Origin: Aromatoleum toluvorans
GTDB taxonomy: Bacteria > Pseudomonadota > Gammaproteobacteria > Burkholderiales > Rhodocyclaceae
DNA length: 64,000 nucleotides
Assembly (NCBI RefSeq): GCF_012910905.1
Contig: NZ_WTVN01000001.1
Location: forward strand, 310,001-374,000
Direction of reading: 5' to 3'
A model generated the notes under the pieces. It searched no databases. It was not told the DNA's origin and was given only the letters and a program-made list of their open reading frames with translations. Positions 39,725 through 47,726 of this stretch are shown in pieces (the stretch's first letter is position 1; each line of letters begins with the position of its first letter). The position numbers and the translations under genes are program-made.

Positions 39725-41469
39725 GCCGACCCCAGGCCGCGCGTTTCCCGCTGCGTTTCGCCGGCGGCGCCGTCGCGCGGGGCGGGCTCCTCGTGCAGGC
39801 GCTTCAGGCGATAGGCGAGCTGCGGGCGCGTGATGCCGAGCATGCGTGCCGCCCACGAGAGGTTGCCGCGAGCCTTGTCCATCGCGGCTTCGAGCAGCAT
39901 CGCCTCGACCTCGTCGAGGGTCATCGCGCCGTCGCACACGGCCTCGCACAGCGCGCGGCCGGCGTTGGGGCCGTTGATGTCGAGCTTGCCGTCGGAGTCG
40001 AGGCCCAGTTCCTGCACCTCGTCGTCGCTGCGCGACAGGAAGAGGTGCTCGATCTCGATGCGGCCGCCGTTGGGCGCGAGGATCACGCCGCGTTCGATGG
40101 TGTTCTGCAGTTCACGGATGTTGCCCGGCCACGCGTAGCCCACGAGCGCCTTCTTCGCCTTGTCGGTGAAGCCGAGCAGCTTCTTGCCGTTGATCGCGGC
40201 GTACTTCTCGAGGAAGTGCTTGGCGAGCGGCGAGATGTCGTCGCGGCGTTCGCGCAGCGCGGGGATGTCGATCTGGAAGGCGTTGAGGCGGTAGTAGAGG
40301 TCGGCGCGGAAGCGCCCTTCCTTCACGAGCTGCGCGAGACCGGCGTTGGTCGCGGCAACGAGGCGGACGTTGATCTTGCGCACCTTGTCGTCGCCGAGCC
40401 GTTCGACTTCCCCTTCCTGCAACACGCGCAGCAACTTGCTCTGCGCCGTGAGCGGCAGGTCGCCGATCTCGTCGAGGAAGAGCGTACCGCCGTCGGCGCG
40501 CTCGAAGCGACCCGGGCGCGAGACCTGCGCGCCGGTGTAGGCCCCCTTCTCGACGCCGAAAAGTTCCGACTCGACGAGATCGTGCGGGATCGCCGCGCAG
40601 TTGATCGAGACCAGCGGCTTGTCGCGGCGGTTGCTCATCTCGTGCAGCGCACGCGCGAAGAGTTCCTTGCCGACCCCGGTCTCGCCCAGCAGCAGCACGG
40701 TGATCTGGCCGGCGGCGGCCTGCTTCAGGAGCTCCAGCGCGCGACGGAAGTCGTGCGAATTGCCGATCATGTCGGCCGGCAGATTCTCCTTCTCGGCGAT
40801 CGTCGAGCGCAGCTGCACGACCTGGGTCTGCAGGTCGATGAGCTGGTCGGCGATGGGATCGGGCGCGAAGTAGCGCATGTGCTCGTCGGCGTCCTCCCAT
40901 TCCTCGATCGGCTTGCCGACGATGCGACAGCTCTCGTTGCCCATGCCGGCGCATTCGACTTCCTTGTACAGGATCTGGCGCCCCATGAAGGCCGAGGAGT
41001 AGCCGCAGGCGTAACCGATCTGCGTCCAGCACACGGGCTCGTTGTGGATGCCGAACTGTCGCCGGTGCGACTGCCCCTCCCAGGAGTTGATCCAGCGGAA
41101 TTCACAATGGAAAGTCCCTGCCTCGCGATCGACTTCGACACGGATCGGGATCACGCCGACGATGCCTTCAAGCGAGTGCAGTTGCGGGCCGGTCATGAAG
41201 GCGTCGACCTCGCTGAGTTCGGGCATGCGCGTGCGCACGAGTTCGGCGTCGCGCACCCCGGAGGCGTAGCCCATGCGCAGCAGCAGGCCGCGCGCCCGGG
41301 TCATCCCGAGCGTGTCGATCAGTTCCTTGCGCAGCGAGGCCTGGGCCTCGGCGTGCACGAGCAGCATGCGGTGCTCGTGCAGCCAGATCTGGCCGGTTTC
41401 GGCGCAGAAATGGACTCGCGAGCGCAGGTCGTCCGCCGCGACGCGCGCCTTGGAATGGGCCCTGGTCAT
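39721..41469 (-). CDS. pdeR: Sigma-54-dependent phenol-type regulator (XylR/DmpR/PdeR-like)
   Basis: A 582-residue activator. The N-terminal ~210 residues are the XylR_N plus V4R sensor (HAEAQASLRKELIDTLG, GYACGYSSAFMGR, CRIVGKPIEEW), the module that binds phenols in DmpR/PoxR. The AAA+ domain has Walker A GETGVGKE, the sigma-54 contact motif GAYTGA, and GGTLFLDEIGDLP; a Fis-type helix-turn-helix closes it (NLSWAARMLGITRPQLAYR). It faces the phenol cluster across 450 bases that hold XylR-like sites and a sigma-54 promoter. The gene name follows the Aromatoleum/Thauera phenol regulator and is an inference from context and family. Confidence 0.9.
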   Translation of the reverse strand: MTRAHSKARVAADDLRSRVHFCAETGQIWLHEHRMLLVHAEAQASLRKELIDTLGMTRARGLLLRMGYASGVRDAELVRTRMPELSEVDAFMTGPQLHSLEGIVGVIPIRVEVDREAGTFHCEFRWINSWEGQSHRRQFGIHNEPVCWTQIGYACGYSSAFMGRQILYKEVECAGMGNESCRIVGKPIEEWEDADEHMRYFAPDPIADQLIDLQTQVVQLRSTIAEKENLPADMIGNSHDFRRALELLKQAAAGQITVLLLGETGVGKELFARALHEMSNRRDKPLVSINCAAIPHDLVESELFGVEKGAYTGAQVSRPGRFERADGGTLFLDEIGDLPLTAQSKLLRVLQEGEVERLGDDKVRKINVRLVAATNAGLAQLVKEGRFRADLYYRLNAFQIDIPALRERRDDISPLAKHFLEKYAAINGKKLLGFTDKAKKALVGYAWPGNIRELQNTIERGVILAPNGGRIEIEHLFLSRSDDEVQELGLDSDGKLDINGPNAGRALCEAVCDGAMTLDEVEAMLLEAAMDKARGNLSWAARMLGITRPQLAYRLKRLHEEPAPRDGAAGETQRETRGLGSA

Positions 41470-41539
41470 TGCCTGGTCCTCATGCTGTCTCCTCCTAGAC
41501 CGCTCGTTCTACGCGCCGTCCCTGACCGCCGTATTGACC

Positions 41540-41555
41540 CAAATCAAACGATTTG
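41540..41555. promoter_or_regulatory. Dyad near the regulator start
   Basis: CAAATC and GATTTG flank AAAC, about 70 bases upstream of the regulator ATG. Bases resemble part of the XylR-like sites nearby (TTTGA/TCAAA), so it might contribute to regulator autocontrol. Weaker than the two sites at 41599-41655. Confidence 0.35.
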
Positions 41556-41598
41556 AAGTCGCGCTTTTTGCTTGCAATTTCCCGCACTCGGGAGCCGG

Positions 41599-41655
41599 TT
41601 CACCAAATGATCAAACGGCCCGTCGACGCCCCCAAAAGCTTCATCAAATGATCAA
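41599..41655. promoter_or_regulatory. Two upstream activator sites for the XylR/DmpR-type regulator
   Basis: The 16-base sites are TTCACCAAATGATCAA (41599-41614) and TTCATCAAATGATCAA (41640-41655). Read on the minus strand they match the XylR palindrome TTGATCAATTGATCAA at 13 and 14 of 16 positions (known consensus from memory). Their centres are 41 bases apart, four helical turns, and lie about 210-250 bases before the predicted transcription start, a normal distance for a sigma-54 activator. Confidence 0.75.
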
Positions 41656-41828
41656 GCGCGGGCATTGCACGTGACCGCGCATCCCGTGCGTGGCAAGCGT
41701 TTTCGCCGGTCTCTGAAAGATTTTTTCCGCAGCTGCGTCATGCGCTCGACGGCCTTGTGCCGCGGTCTCCGCCGCGCCGCACAGCACCCTCCTGGCATGC
41801 AACGTTGCTGCATTGCGTCAGCGTCTGC

Positions 41829-41844
41829 TGGCACAGCGGTTGCG
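41829..41844 (+). promoter_or_regulatory. Sigma-54 (-24/-12) promoter of the phenol cluster
   Basis: TGGCAC-AGCGG-TTGC at 41829-41843 fits the sigma-54 consensus TGGCAC-N5-TTGC exactly. Transcription would begin near 41855, leaving a leader of about 65 bases before ppsA. Confidence 0.88.
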
Positions 41845-41919
41845 ATGGATGTTCCGCAACCGGTCGCAAAACGAGTCCGGCCAAATCCAAAAAACGACAC
41901 AGCACGAGGGGACACAAAC

Positions 41920-43755
41920 ATGAAGTTTCCTGTTCCACACGACGTGAAGGGCAAGACGATCCCGGGGACCGAAGGCTGGGAGCGGATGTATCCGTACCAG
42001 TACCAGTTCGTGACCGACGACGCCGAACGCAATCAGTACGAAAAGGAGACGTTCTGGTTCTACGACGGGCTGCATTACCCGGAACCGCTCTACCCCTTCG
42101 ACACGATCTGGGATGAGGCCTGGTACCTCGCGCTGTCGCAGTTCAACAACCGCATCTTCCAGGTGCCGCCGGTGCGCGGCGTCGACCACCGCATCATCAA
42201 CGGCTACGTCTATATCTCGCCGGTGCCGGTGAAGAACCCGGACGAGATCGGCCAGCGCGTGCCCAACTTCATGGAGCGCGCCGGTTACTACTACAAGAAC
42301 TGGGACGAACTCGAGGCGAAGTGGAAGACCAAGATGGAGGGCACGATCGCCGAGCTGGAGGCGCTGCAGATCCCGCGCCTGCCGGAGGTCGAGGACCTGA
42401 AGGTGGTGACCGACGGCGTCGGCGAGTCGACGGCCTACCACCTGCTGAAAAACTACGACGACCTCATCAACCTCGGCATCCGCTGCTGGCAGTACCACTT
42501 CGAGTTCCTGAACCTGGGCTACGCCGCCTACGTGTTCTTCATGGACTTCACGCAGAAGCTGTTCCCGAGCATCCCGCTGCAGCGCGTGACGCAGATGATC
42601 TCGGGCATCGACGTGATCATGTACAAGTCCGACGACGAGCTGAAGGCGCTGGCGAAGAAGGCCGTTGCGCTGGAAGTCGATGACGTCGTGACGGCGCACC
42701 GCGAATGGGCCGACGTGAAGGCGGCGCTCGCCGGCCGGCGTCATGGCGACGAGTGGCTCGCGGCCTTCGAGAAGGCGCGCTATCCGTGGTTCAACATCTC
42801 GTCCGGCACGGGCTGGTTCCACACCGACCGCAGCTGGAACGACAACCTGAACCTGCCGCTCGACGGCATCCAGACCTACATCAACAAGCTGCGTGATGGC
42901 CAGGAGATCGACCGTCCGATGGAGGCCGTGCGCGCCGAGCGCGACCGCGTCACCGCTGAGTACCGCGACCTGATCGACAACGACGAGGACCGCAAGCAGT
43001 TCGACGAGCTGCTGGGCTGCGCCCGGACGGTTTTCCCCTATGTCGAGAACCACCTGTTCTACGTCGAGCATTGGTTCCACTCGGTGTTCTGGAACAAGAT
43101 GCGCGAAGTCGCAGCGATCATGCAGGAACACGGCCTCATCGCCGAGATCGAGGACATCTGGCTGCTGCGCCGCGACGAGATCAAGCAGGCGCTGTGGGAC
43201 ATCGTTACCGCCTGGGCAACGGGCGTGACGCCGCGCGGCACGAAGACCTGGCCGGCCGAAATCGAGTGGCGCAAGGGCGTGATGCAGAAGTTCCGCGAGT
43301 TCGCGCCGCCGCCGGCAATCGGCATCGCGCCGGAAGTGATCCAGGAGCCCTTCACGATCGTGCTGTGGGGCGTGACGAACAGCTCGCTGTCGGCGTGGGC
43401 CTCGGTGCAGGAAGTCGCCGACCCCGACAGCATCACCGAGCTGAAGGGCTTCCCGGCGAGCCCTGGCATGGTCGAAGGCACGGCGCGCGTGTGCCGCAGC
43501 GCGGAGGAGATCCGCGACCTGAAGGAAGGCGAAATCCTTGTCGCGCCGACGACCTCGCCGTCGTGGGCGCCCGCGTTCGCGAAGATCAGGGCCTGCATCA
43601 CCGACGTCGGCGGCGTGATGAGCCACGCGGCGATCGTGTGCCGCGAATACGGCATGCCGGCGGTCGTCGGCACGGGCCATTCCACACGGGTGATCAAGAC
43701 CGGCATGACGCTGCGCGTCGATGGCTCGTCCGGCTTGGTGACCATTGTCCAGTGA
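41920..43755 (+). CDS. ppsA: Phenylphosphate synthase subunit A (phosphohistidine subunit)
   Basis: A 611-residue protein matching the large subunit of Thauera phenylphosphate synthase. The N-terminal two thirds have no simple family label; the C-terminal ~90 residues are the PEP-utilising mobile domain with GGVMSHAAIVCREYGMPAV. Its histidine is residue 569, the position I recall as the phosphorylated His of the Thauera enzyme. The enzyme transfers the beta-phosphate of ATP to phenol, giving phenylphosphate, AMP and phosphate. The ATG at 41920 has GAGGGG upstream and lies about 75 bases after the sigma-54 promoter; an in-frame extension to 41665 would cross the promoter and is rejected. ppsB starts 13 bases after its stop. 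Confidence 0.94.
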   Translation: MKFPVPHDVKGKTIPGTEGWERMYPYQYQFVTDDAERNQYEKETFWFYDGLHYPEPLYPFDTIWDEAWYLALSQFNNRIFQVPPVRGVDHRIINGYVYISPVPVKNPDEIGQRVPNFMERAGYYYKNWDELEAKWKTKMEGTIAELEALQIPRLPEVEDLKVVTDGVGESTAYHLLKNYDDLINLGIRCWQYHFEFLNLGYAAYVFFMDFTQKLFPSIPLQRVTQMISGIDVIMYKSDDELKALAKKAVALEVDDVVTAHREWADVKAALAGRRHGDEWLAAFEKARYPWFNISSGTGWFHTDRSWNDNLNLPLDGIQTYINKLRDGQEIDRPMEAVRAERDRVTAEYRDLIDNDEDRKQFDELLGCARTVFPYVENHLFYVEHWFHSVFWNKMREVAAIMQEHGLIAEIEDIWLLRRDEIKQALWDIVTAWATGVTPRGTKTWPAEIEWRKGVMQKFREFAPPPAIGIAPEVIQEPFTIVLWGVTNSSLSAWASVQEVADPDSITELKGFPASPGMVEGTARVCRSAEEIRDLKEGEILVAPTTSPSWAPAFAKIRACITDVGGVMSHAAIVCREYGMPAVVGTGHSTRVIKTGMTLRVDGSSGLVTIVQ

Positions 43756-43768
43756 AGAGGGAAACAGC

Positions 43769-44896
43769 ATGGGAAGCGCTCTGATGGCTGAAGAAGTGCG
43801 CCTCGCCTCCGGCATCGACAGCCGGGGGCCCAAGGTGTGCATGTTCGAGGAATGCAACAAGGACTCCGTCGCACTCGTCGGCGGCAAGTGTTCGTCGCTC
43901 GGCGAGCTGATCAATGCCGGCGTGCGGGTGCCGCCGGGCTTCGCGGTAACGACAGCGGGCTACGCGCAGTTCATGCGCGAGGCGGGCATCCAGGACGAGG
44001 TCGATGCCCTGCTGCAGGTGCTGGACCACGACGACATGGACCGCCTCGAAGAGGCATCGCGCCAGATCCGCGAGATGATCGAGTCGCGGCCGATCTCGAT
44101 CGAGCTGGAGGACCTGATCGCCGAGGCCTACCGCAAGCTGTCCGTGCGCTGCTACCTGCCGGCCGTGCCGGTCGCGGTGCGCTCCAGCGCGACGGCCGAG
44201 GACCTGCCGGGCGCGAGCTTCGCCGGCCAGCAGGACACCTACCTGTGGATCCGCGGCATCGACGAGGTCATCCACCACATCCGCCGCTGCTTCTCCAGCC
44301 TGTACACGGCGCGCGCCATCGCCTACCGCATCCGCATGGGCTTCCCGCACGAGCAGGTGGCAATCAGCGTGGGCGTGCAGAAGATGGCGAACGCCTACAC
44401 GGCGGGGGTGATGTTCACGCTGCATCCCTCGACCGGCGACCGCTCGGTGATCGTGATCGACTCGAACTTCGGCTTCGGCGAGTCGGTGGTGTCGGGCGAG
44501 GTGACGCCGGACAACTTCGTGGTGAACAAGGTCACGCTGGACATCATCGAGCGGACGATTTCCACGAAGGAGATCTGCTACACGGCCGACCTCAAGCTGC
44601 AGCGCTCGGTCGCGATGGAGGTGCCGGCCGAGCGCCAGAACATCCAGTCGCTGATCGACGACGAGATCACCGAACTCGCGTGGATGGCCAAGAAGATCGA
44701 GAAGCACTACGGCCGTCCGATGGACATCGAGTGGGCGATCGACAAGAACCTGCCGGTCGGCGGCAACGTGTTCGTGCTGCAGGCCCGCCCCGAGACGATC
44801 TGGAGCAACAAGCAGAAGGCGCCGGCGACGACCGGGGCAACGTCGGCGATGGACTACATCGTCTCGAACCTGCTCGTGGGGAAACGGCTGACGTAG
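43769..44896 (+). CDS. ppsB: Phenylphosphate synthase subunit B (ATP-binding subunit)
   Basis: A 375-residue protein homologous to the ATP-binding part of PEP synthase: SVALVGGKCSSLGELINAGVRVPPGF, VAVRSSATAEDLPGASFAGQQDTYLW, GVMFTLHPSTGDRS and PMDIEWAIDKNLPVGG. It is known to hydrolyse ATP and phosphorylate the histidine of PpsA. Start by ATG with a GAAGAGGGA ribosome site; slightly longer in-frame forms are less likely. Its stop codon lies inside the left arm of the repeat at 44892-44999, which separates it from ppsC. Confidence 0.94.
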   Translation: MGSALMAEEVRLASGIDSRGPKVCMFEECNKDSVALVGGKCSSLGELINAGVRVPPGFAVTTAGYAQFMREAGIQDEVDALLQVLDHDDMDRLEEASRQIREMIESRPISIELEDLIAEAYRKLSVRCYLPAVPVAVRSSATAEDLPGASFAGQQDTYLWIRGIDEVIHHIRRCFSSLYTARAIAYRIRMGFPHEQVAISVGVQKMANAYTAGVMFTLHPSTGDRSVIVIDSNFGFGESVVSGEVTPDNFVVNKVTLDIIERTISTKEICYTADLKLQRSVAMEVPAERQNIQSLIDDEITELAWMAKKIEKHYGRPMDIEWAIDKNLPVGGNVFVLQARPETIWSNKQKAPATTGATSAMDYIVSNLLVGKRLT

Positions 44897-44999
44897 GGCG
44901 GATGAGCCGAAGGCCGAATCTGCCAAATGAGCCGCCGAATGTGGGCCTCAATGGCTCGACCAGCATACGGCGGGAGGCGCTTCGCTTTTCCGCCCTACG
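44892..44999. repeat. REP-like palindromic element between ppsB and ppsC
   Basis: An element of about 108 bases with terminal inverted arms CGTAGGGCGGA (44892-44902) and TCCGCCCTACG (44989-44999). The right end contains its own smaller hairpin (GGCGGGA ... TTCCGCC around CGCTTCGC). Such GTAGGGCGGA-type repeats are common between genes in related betaproteobacteria. Here it supplies the stop codon of ppsB (TAG at 44894-44896) and splits a set of genes whose products must work together. Confidence 0.7.
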
Positions 45000-45019
45000 A
45001 AATGCCAAGGAGATTTCTG

Positions 45020-45688
45020 ATGATCGTACGCAACTGGATGCAAGCCAACCCCGCCGTGCTCGGCAGCGACACGCTGCTGTCGGAAGCAAAGCGGATCCTG
45101 TCCGAAACCAACCTGCATGCGCTGCCCGTCGTCGATGACGGTCGGCTGCGCGGGCTCGTCACGCGGGCCGGCTGCCTGCGCGCGGCGCACGCGGCGATCC
45201 GCAGCCAGAGCCCGGACGAGCTGAACTACTTCTCGAACCACGTGAAGGTGAAGGACGTGATGGTGCGCAACCCCGCCACCATCGACGCCAACGACACGAT
45301 GGAGCGCTGCCTGCAGGTCGGCCAGCAGGCGGGCGTCGGACAGCTGCCGGTGATGGACGACGGCCATGTCGTCGGGATGATCTCGGCGATCGAGATGTTC
45401 TCGCTCGCTGCGCACTTCCTCGGCGCGTGGGAGCGTCGCAGCGGCGTGACGCTCGCGCCGACGCGCATCGGCCCGGGGACGATCGGCCGCATCGCCGACA
45501 TCGTCGAGGGCACCGGCGCCGAGGTGCATGCGATCTACCCGATCAGCCTGGGCCCCAAGGGCGTCGCGAGCGGCGACCAGGAGCGCAAGGTCATCGTCCG
45601 CTTCCATCACGCCGACACCGTCGAGGTCACCCGCGCGCTCGCGGCCGCGGGCTACGAAGTCATCGAATCGGTACAGGCAATGCACTGA
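45020..45688 (+). CDS. ppsC: Phenylphosphate synthase subunit C (CBS-domain activator)
   Basis: A 222-residue protein with two CBS motifs (MQANPAVLGSDTLLSEAKRIL, VKVKDVMVRNPATIDANDTMER) and a C-terminal ACT-like part (AEVHAIYPISLGPKG ... VEVTRALAAAGYEV). The third protein of Thauera phenylphosphate synthase stimulates the reaction several-fold and is of this size; the nucleotide bound by its CBS domains is not read here. A ribosome site AAGGAG precedes the ATG. It lies right after the REP-like repeat and 47 bases before ppcB. Confidence 0.9.
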   Translation: MIVRNWMQANPAVLGSDTLLSEAKRILSETNLHALPVVDDGRLRGLVTRAGCLRAAHAAIRSQSPDELNYFSNHVKVKDVMVRNPATIDANDTMERCLQVGQQAGVGQLPVMDDGHVVGMISAIEMFSLAAHFLGAWERRSGVTLAPTRIGPGTIGRIADIVEGTGAEVHAIYPISLGPKGVASGDQERKVIVRFHHADTVEVTRALAAAGYEVIESVQAMH

Positions 45689-45735
45689 TTCCCATCACAC
45701 AACAACCCCAACTTTCCCGCCAAGGAGACATCCGA

Positions 45736-47157
45736 ATGGACCTGAGGTACTTCATCAACCAGTGCGCCGAAGCCCACGAACTGAAGCGCGTCACGACCGA
45801 GGTCGACTGGAATCTGGAGCTTTCGCACGTCTCGAAGCTCACCGAGGAGAAGAAAGGCCCGGCGCTGCTGTTCGAGAGCGTGAAGGGCTACGACACACCC
45901 GTCTTCACCGGCGCCTTCGCGACCACTAAGCGGCTCGCGATCATGCTCGGCCTGCCGCACGACCTGACGCTGTGCCAGTCGGCGCAGCAGTGGATGAAGA
46001 AGACGATCACGTCCGAAGGCCTGATCAAGGCCAAGGAAGTGAAGGACGGACCGGTGCTGGAAAACGTACTCACCGGCGATAAGGTCGATCTCAACATGTT
46101 CCCGGTGCCGAAGTTCTTCCCGCTCGACGGCGGACGCTACATCGGCACGATGGTGTCGGTGGTGCTGAAGGACCCGGAAACGGGCGAGGTGAACCTCGGC
46201 ACCTACCGCATGCAGATGCTCGACGACAAGCGCTGCGGCGTGCAGATCCTGCCGGGCAAGCGCGGCGAGCGGATCATGAAGAAGTACGCCAAGATGGGCA
46301 AGAAGATGCCCGCGGCGGCAATCATCGGCTGCGATCCGCTGATCTTCATGGCCGGCACGCTGATGCACAAGGGCGCGTCCGACTACGACATCACCGGCAC
46401 GGTGCGCGGCCAGCAAGCGGAATTCCTGATGGCGCCGCTGACGGGACTGCCGGTGCCGGCGGGCGCAGAGATCGTGCTCGAAGGCGAGATCGACCCGAAC
46501 AACTTCCTGCCCGAAGGCCCGTTCGCGGAATACACCGGCTATTACACCGACGAGCTGCACAAGCCGATCCCGAAGCCGGTGCTCGAAGTGCAGCAGATCC
46601 TGCACCGCAACAACCCGATCCTGTGGGCAACCGGCCAGGGCCGTCCGGTGACCGACGTGCATATGCTGCTCGCCTTCACGCGCACGGCGACCCTATGGAC
46701 CGAGCTCGAGCAGATGCGCATCCCGGGCGTGCAGTCGGTGTGCGTGCTGCCGGAGTCGGCGGGCCGCTTCTGGACCGTGGTGTCGGTGAAGCAAGCCTAC
46801 CCGGGGCATTCGCGCCAGGTGGCCGATGCGGTGATCGGCAGCAACACCGGCAACTACGGCATGAAGGGCGTCATCACGGTCGACGAGGACATCCAGGCCG
46901 ACGACCTGCAGCGCGTGTTCTGGGCACTGTCCTGCCGCTACGACCCGATGCGCGGCACGGAACTGATCAAGCGCGGCCGCTCGACGCCGCTCGATCCTGC
47001 GCTCGACCCCGACTCCGACAAGCTCATGACGTCACGCATCCTGATGGACGCCTGCATTCCGTACGAATGGAAGCAGAAGCCGGTGGAGGCGCGCATGGAC
47101 GAGGAGACGCTGGCGAAGATCAAGGCGCGCTGGCACGAGTACGGAATCGGGATCTAA
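45736..47157 (+). CDS. ppcB: Phenylphosphate carboxylase beta-type subunit (UbiD family)
   Basis: A 473-residue UbiD-family decarboxylase/carboxylase. The catalytic glutamate block reads EGPFAEYTGYY, with an earlier prFMN/metal-binding region (LGTYRMQMLDDKRCGVQ, HKGASDYDI). The calculated size (about 53 kDa) fits the beta subunit of Thauera phenylphosphate carboxylase. That enzyme carboxylates phenylphosphate para to oxygen, giving 4-hydroxybenzoate and phosphate, with K+ and Mn2+/Mg2+. A CAAGGAGACA ribosome site precedes the ATG. ppcD follows after 15 bases. Subunit letters follow the Thauera gene order from memory. Confidence 0.9.
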   Translation: MDLRYFINQCAEAHELKRVTTEVDWNLELSHVSKLTEEKKGPALLFESVKGYDTPVFTGAFATTKRLAIMLGLPHDLTLCQSAQQWMKKTITSEGLIKAKEVKDGPVLENVLTGDKVDLNMFPVPKFFPLDGGRYIGTMVSVVLKDPETGEVNLGTYRMQMLDDKRCGVQILPGKRGERIMKKYAKMGKKMPAAAIIGCDPLIFMAGTLMHKGASDYDITGTVRGQQAEFLMAPLTGLPVPAGAEIVLEGEIDPNNFLPEGPFAEYTGYYTDELHKPIPKPVLEVQQILHRNNPILWATGQGRPVTDVHMLLAFTRTATLWTELEQMRIPGVQSVCVLPESAGRFWTVVSVKQAYPGHSRQVADAVIGSNTGNYGMKGVITVDEDIQADDLQRVFWALSCRYDPMRGTELIKRGRSTPLDPALDPDSDKLMTSRILMDACIPYEWKQKPVEARMDEETLAKIKARWHEYGIGI

Positions 47158-47172
47158 GGAGGAGTCGGAGAC

Positions 47173-47682
47173 ATGGAAAAGGCCAAGAACATCAAGCTGG
47201 TGATCCTCGACGTCGACGGCGTCATGACCGACGGGCGCATCGTGATCAACGACGAGGGCGTCGAGTCGCGCAACTTCGACATCAAGGACGGCATGGGCGT
47301 CGTGGTGCTGCAGCTGTGCGGGGTCGAGGTCGCGATCATCACGTCGAAGAAGTCCGGCGCGGTGCGCCATCGCGCCGAGGAGCTGAAGATCAAGCGCTTC
47401 CACGAGGGCATCAAGAAGAAGACCGAGCCCTACGCGCAGATGCTGGAGGAGATGAACATCTCCGACGCCGAGGTCTGCTACGTCGGCGACGACCTGGTGG
47501 ACCTGTCGATGATGAAGCGCGTCGGTTTGCCGGTCGCGGTGGGCGATGCGGTGCCGGACGTCAAGGAAGCGGCGGCCTACGTGACGACGGCGCGCGGCGG
47601 GCACGGCGCGGTACGCGAGGTCGCGGAGCTGATCCTGAAAGCGCAGGGCAAGTGGGACGCGATGCTCTCGAAGATCCACTGA
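47173..47682 (+). CDS. ppcD: Phenylphosphate carboxylase delta subunit (HAD phosphatase)
   Basis: A 169-residue HAD-superfamily protein of the KdsC type. The nucleophile loop is ILDVDGVMTDG, with motif II in AIITSKKSG and motif IV in CYVGDDLVDLSMM. The 18-kDa delta subunit of phenylphosphate carboxylase belongs to this family and is needed for net turnover from phenylphosphate, presumably to remove the phosphate. It lies between the two UbiD-type subunit genes ppcB and ppcA. Confidence 0.9.
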   Translation: MEKAKNIKLVILDVDGVMTDGRIVINDEGVESRNFDIKDGMGVVVLQLCGVEVAIITSKKSGAVRHRAEELKIKRFHEGIKKKTEPYAQMLEEMNISDAEVCYVGDDLVDLSMMKRVGLPVAVGDAVPDVKEAAAYVTTARGGHGAVREVAELILKAQGKWDAMLSKIH

Positions 47683-47726
47683 TTCACACCGCAGCGAACG
47701 GCATATCCAATACCGAGGAGACAGAC

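Noticed and set aside
41700-41735. Second possible sigma-54 promoter TGGCAAGCG-TTTTCGC and a possible IHF site in the A/T tract
   Set aside because: The GG-to-GC spacing does not fit (CG instead of GC at -12) and the A/T tract does not match the IHF consensus.
41790-41810. Another -24/-12-like sequence, TGGCATGCAACGTTGC
   Set aside because: The spacing between GG and GC is one base too long; the element at 41829 is exact.
41665-41919. Longer form of PpsA starting at 41665
   Set aside because: The extension would translate across the sigma-54 promoter, so it cannot be on that transcript. The ATG at 41920 has a ribosome site and gives His569 at the expected place.
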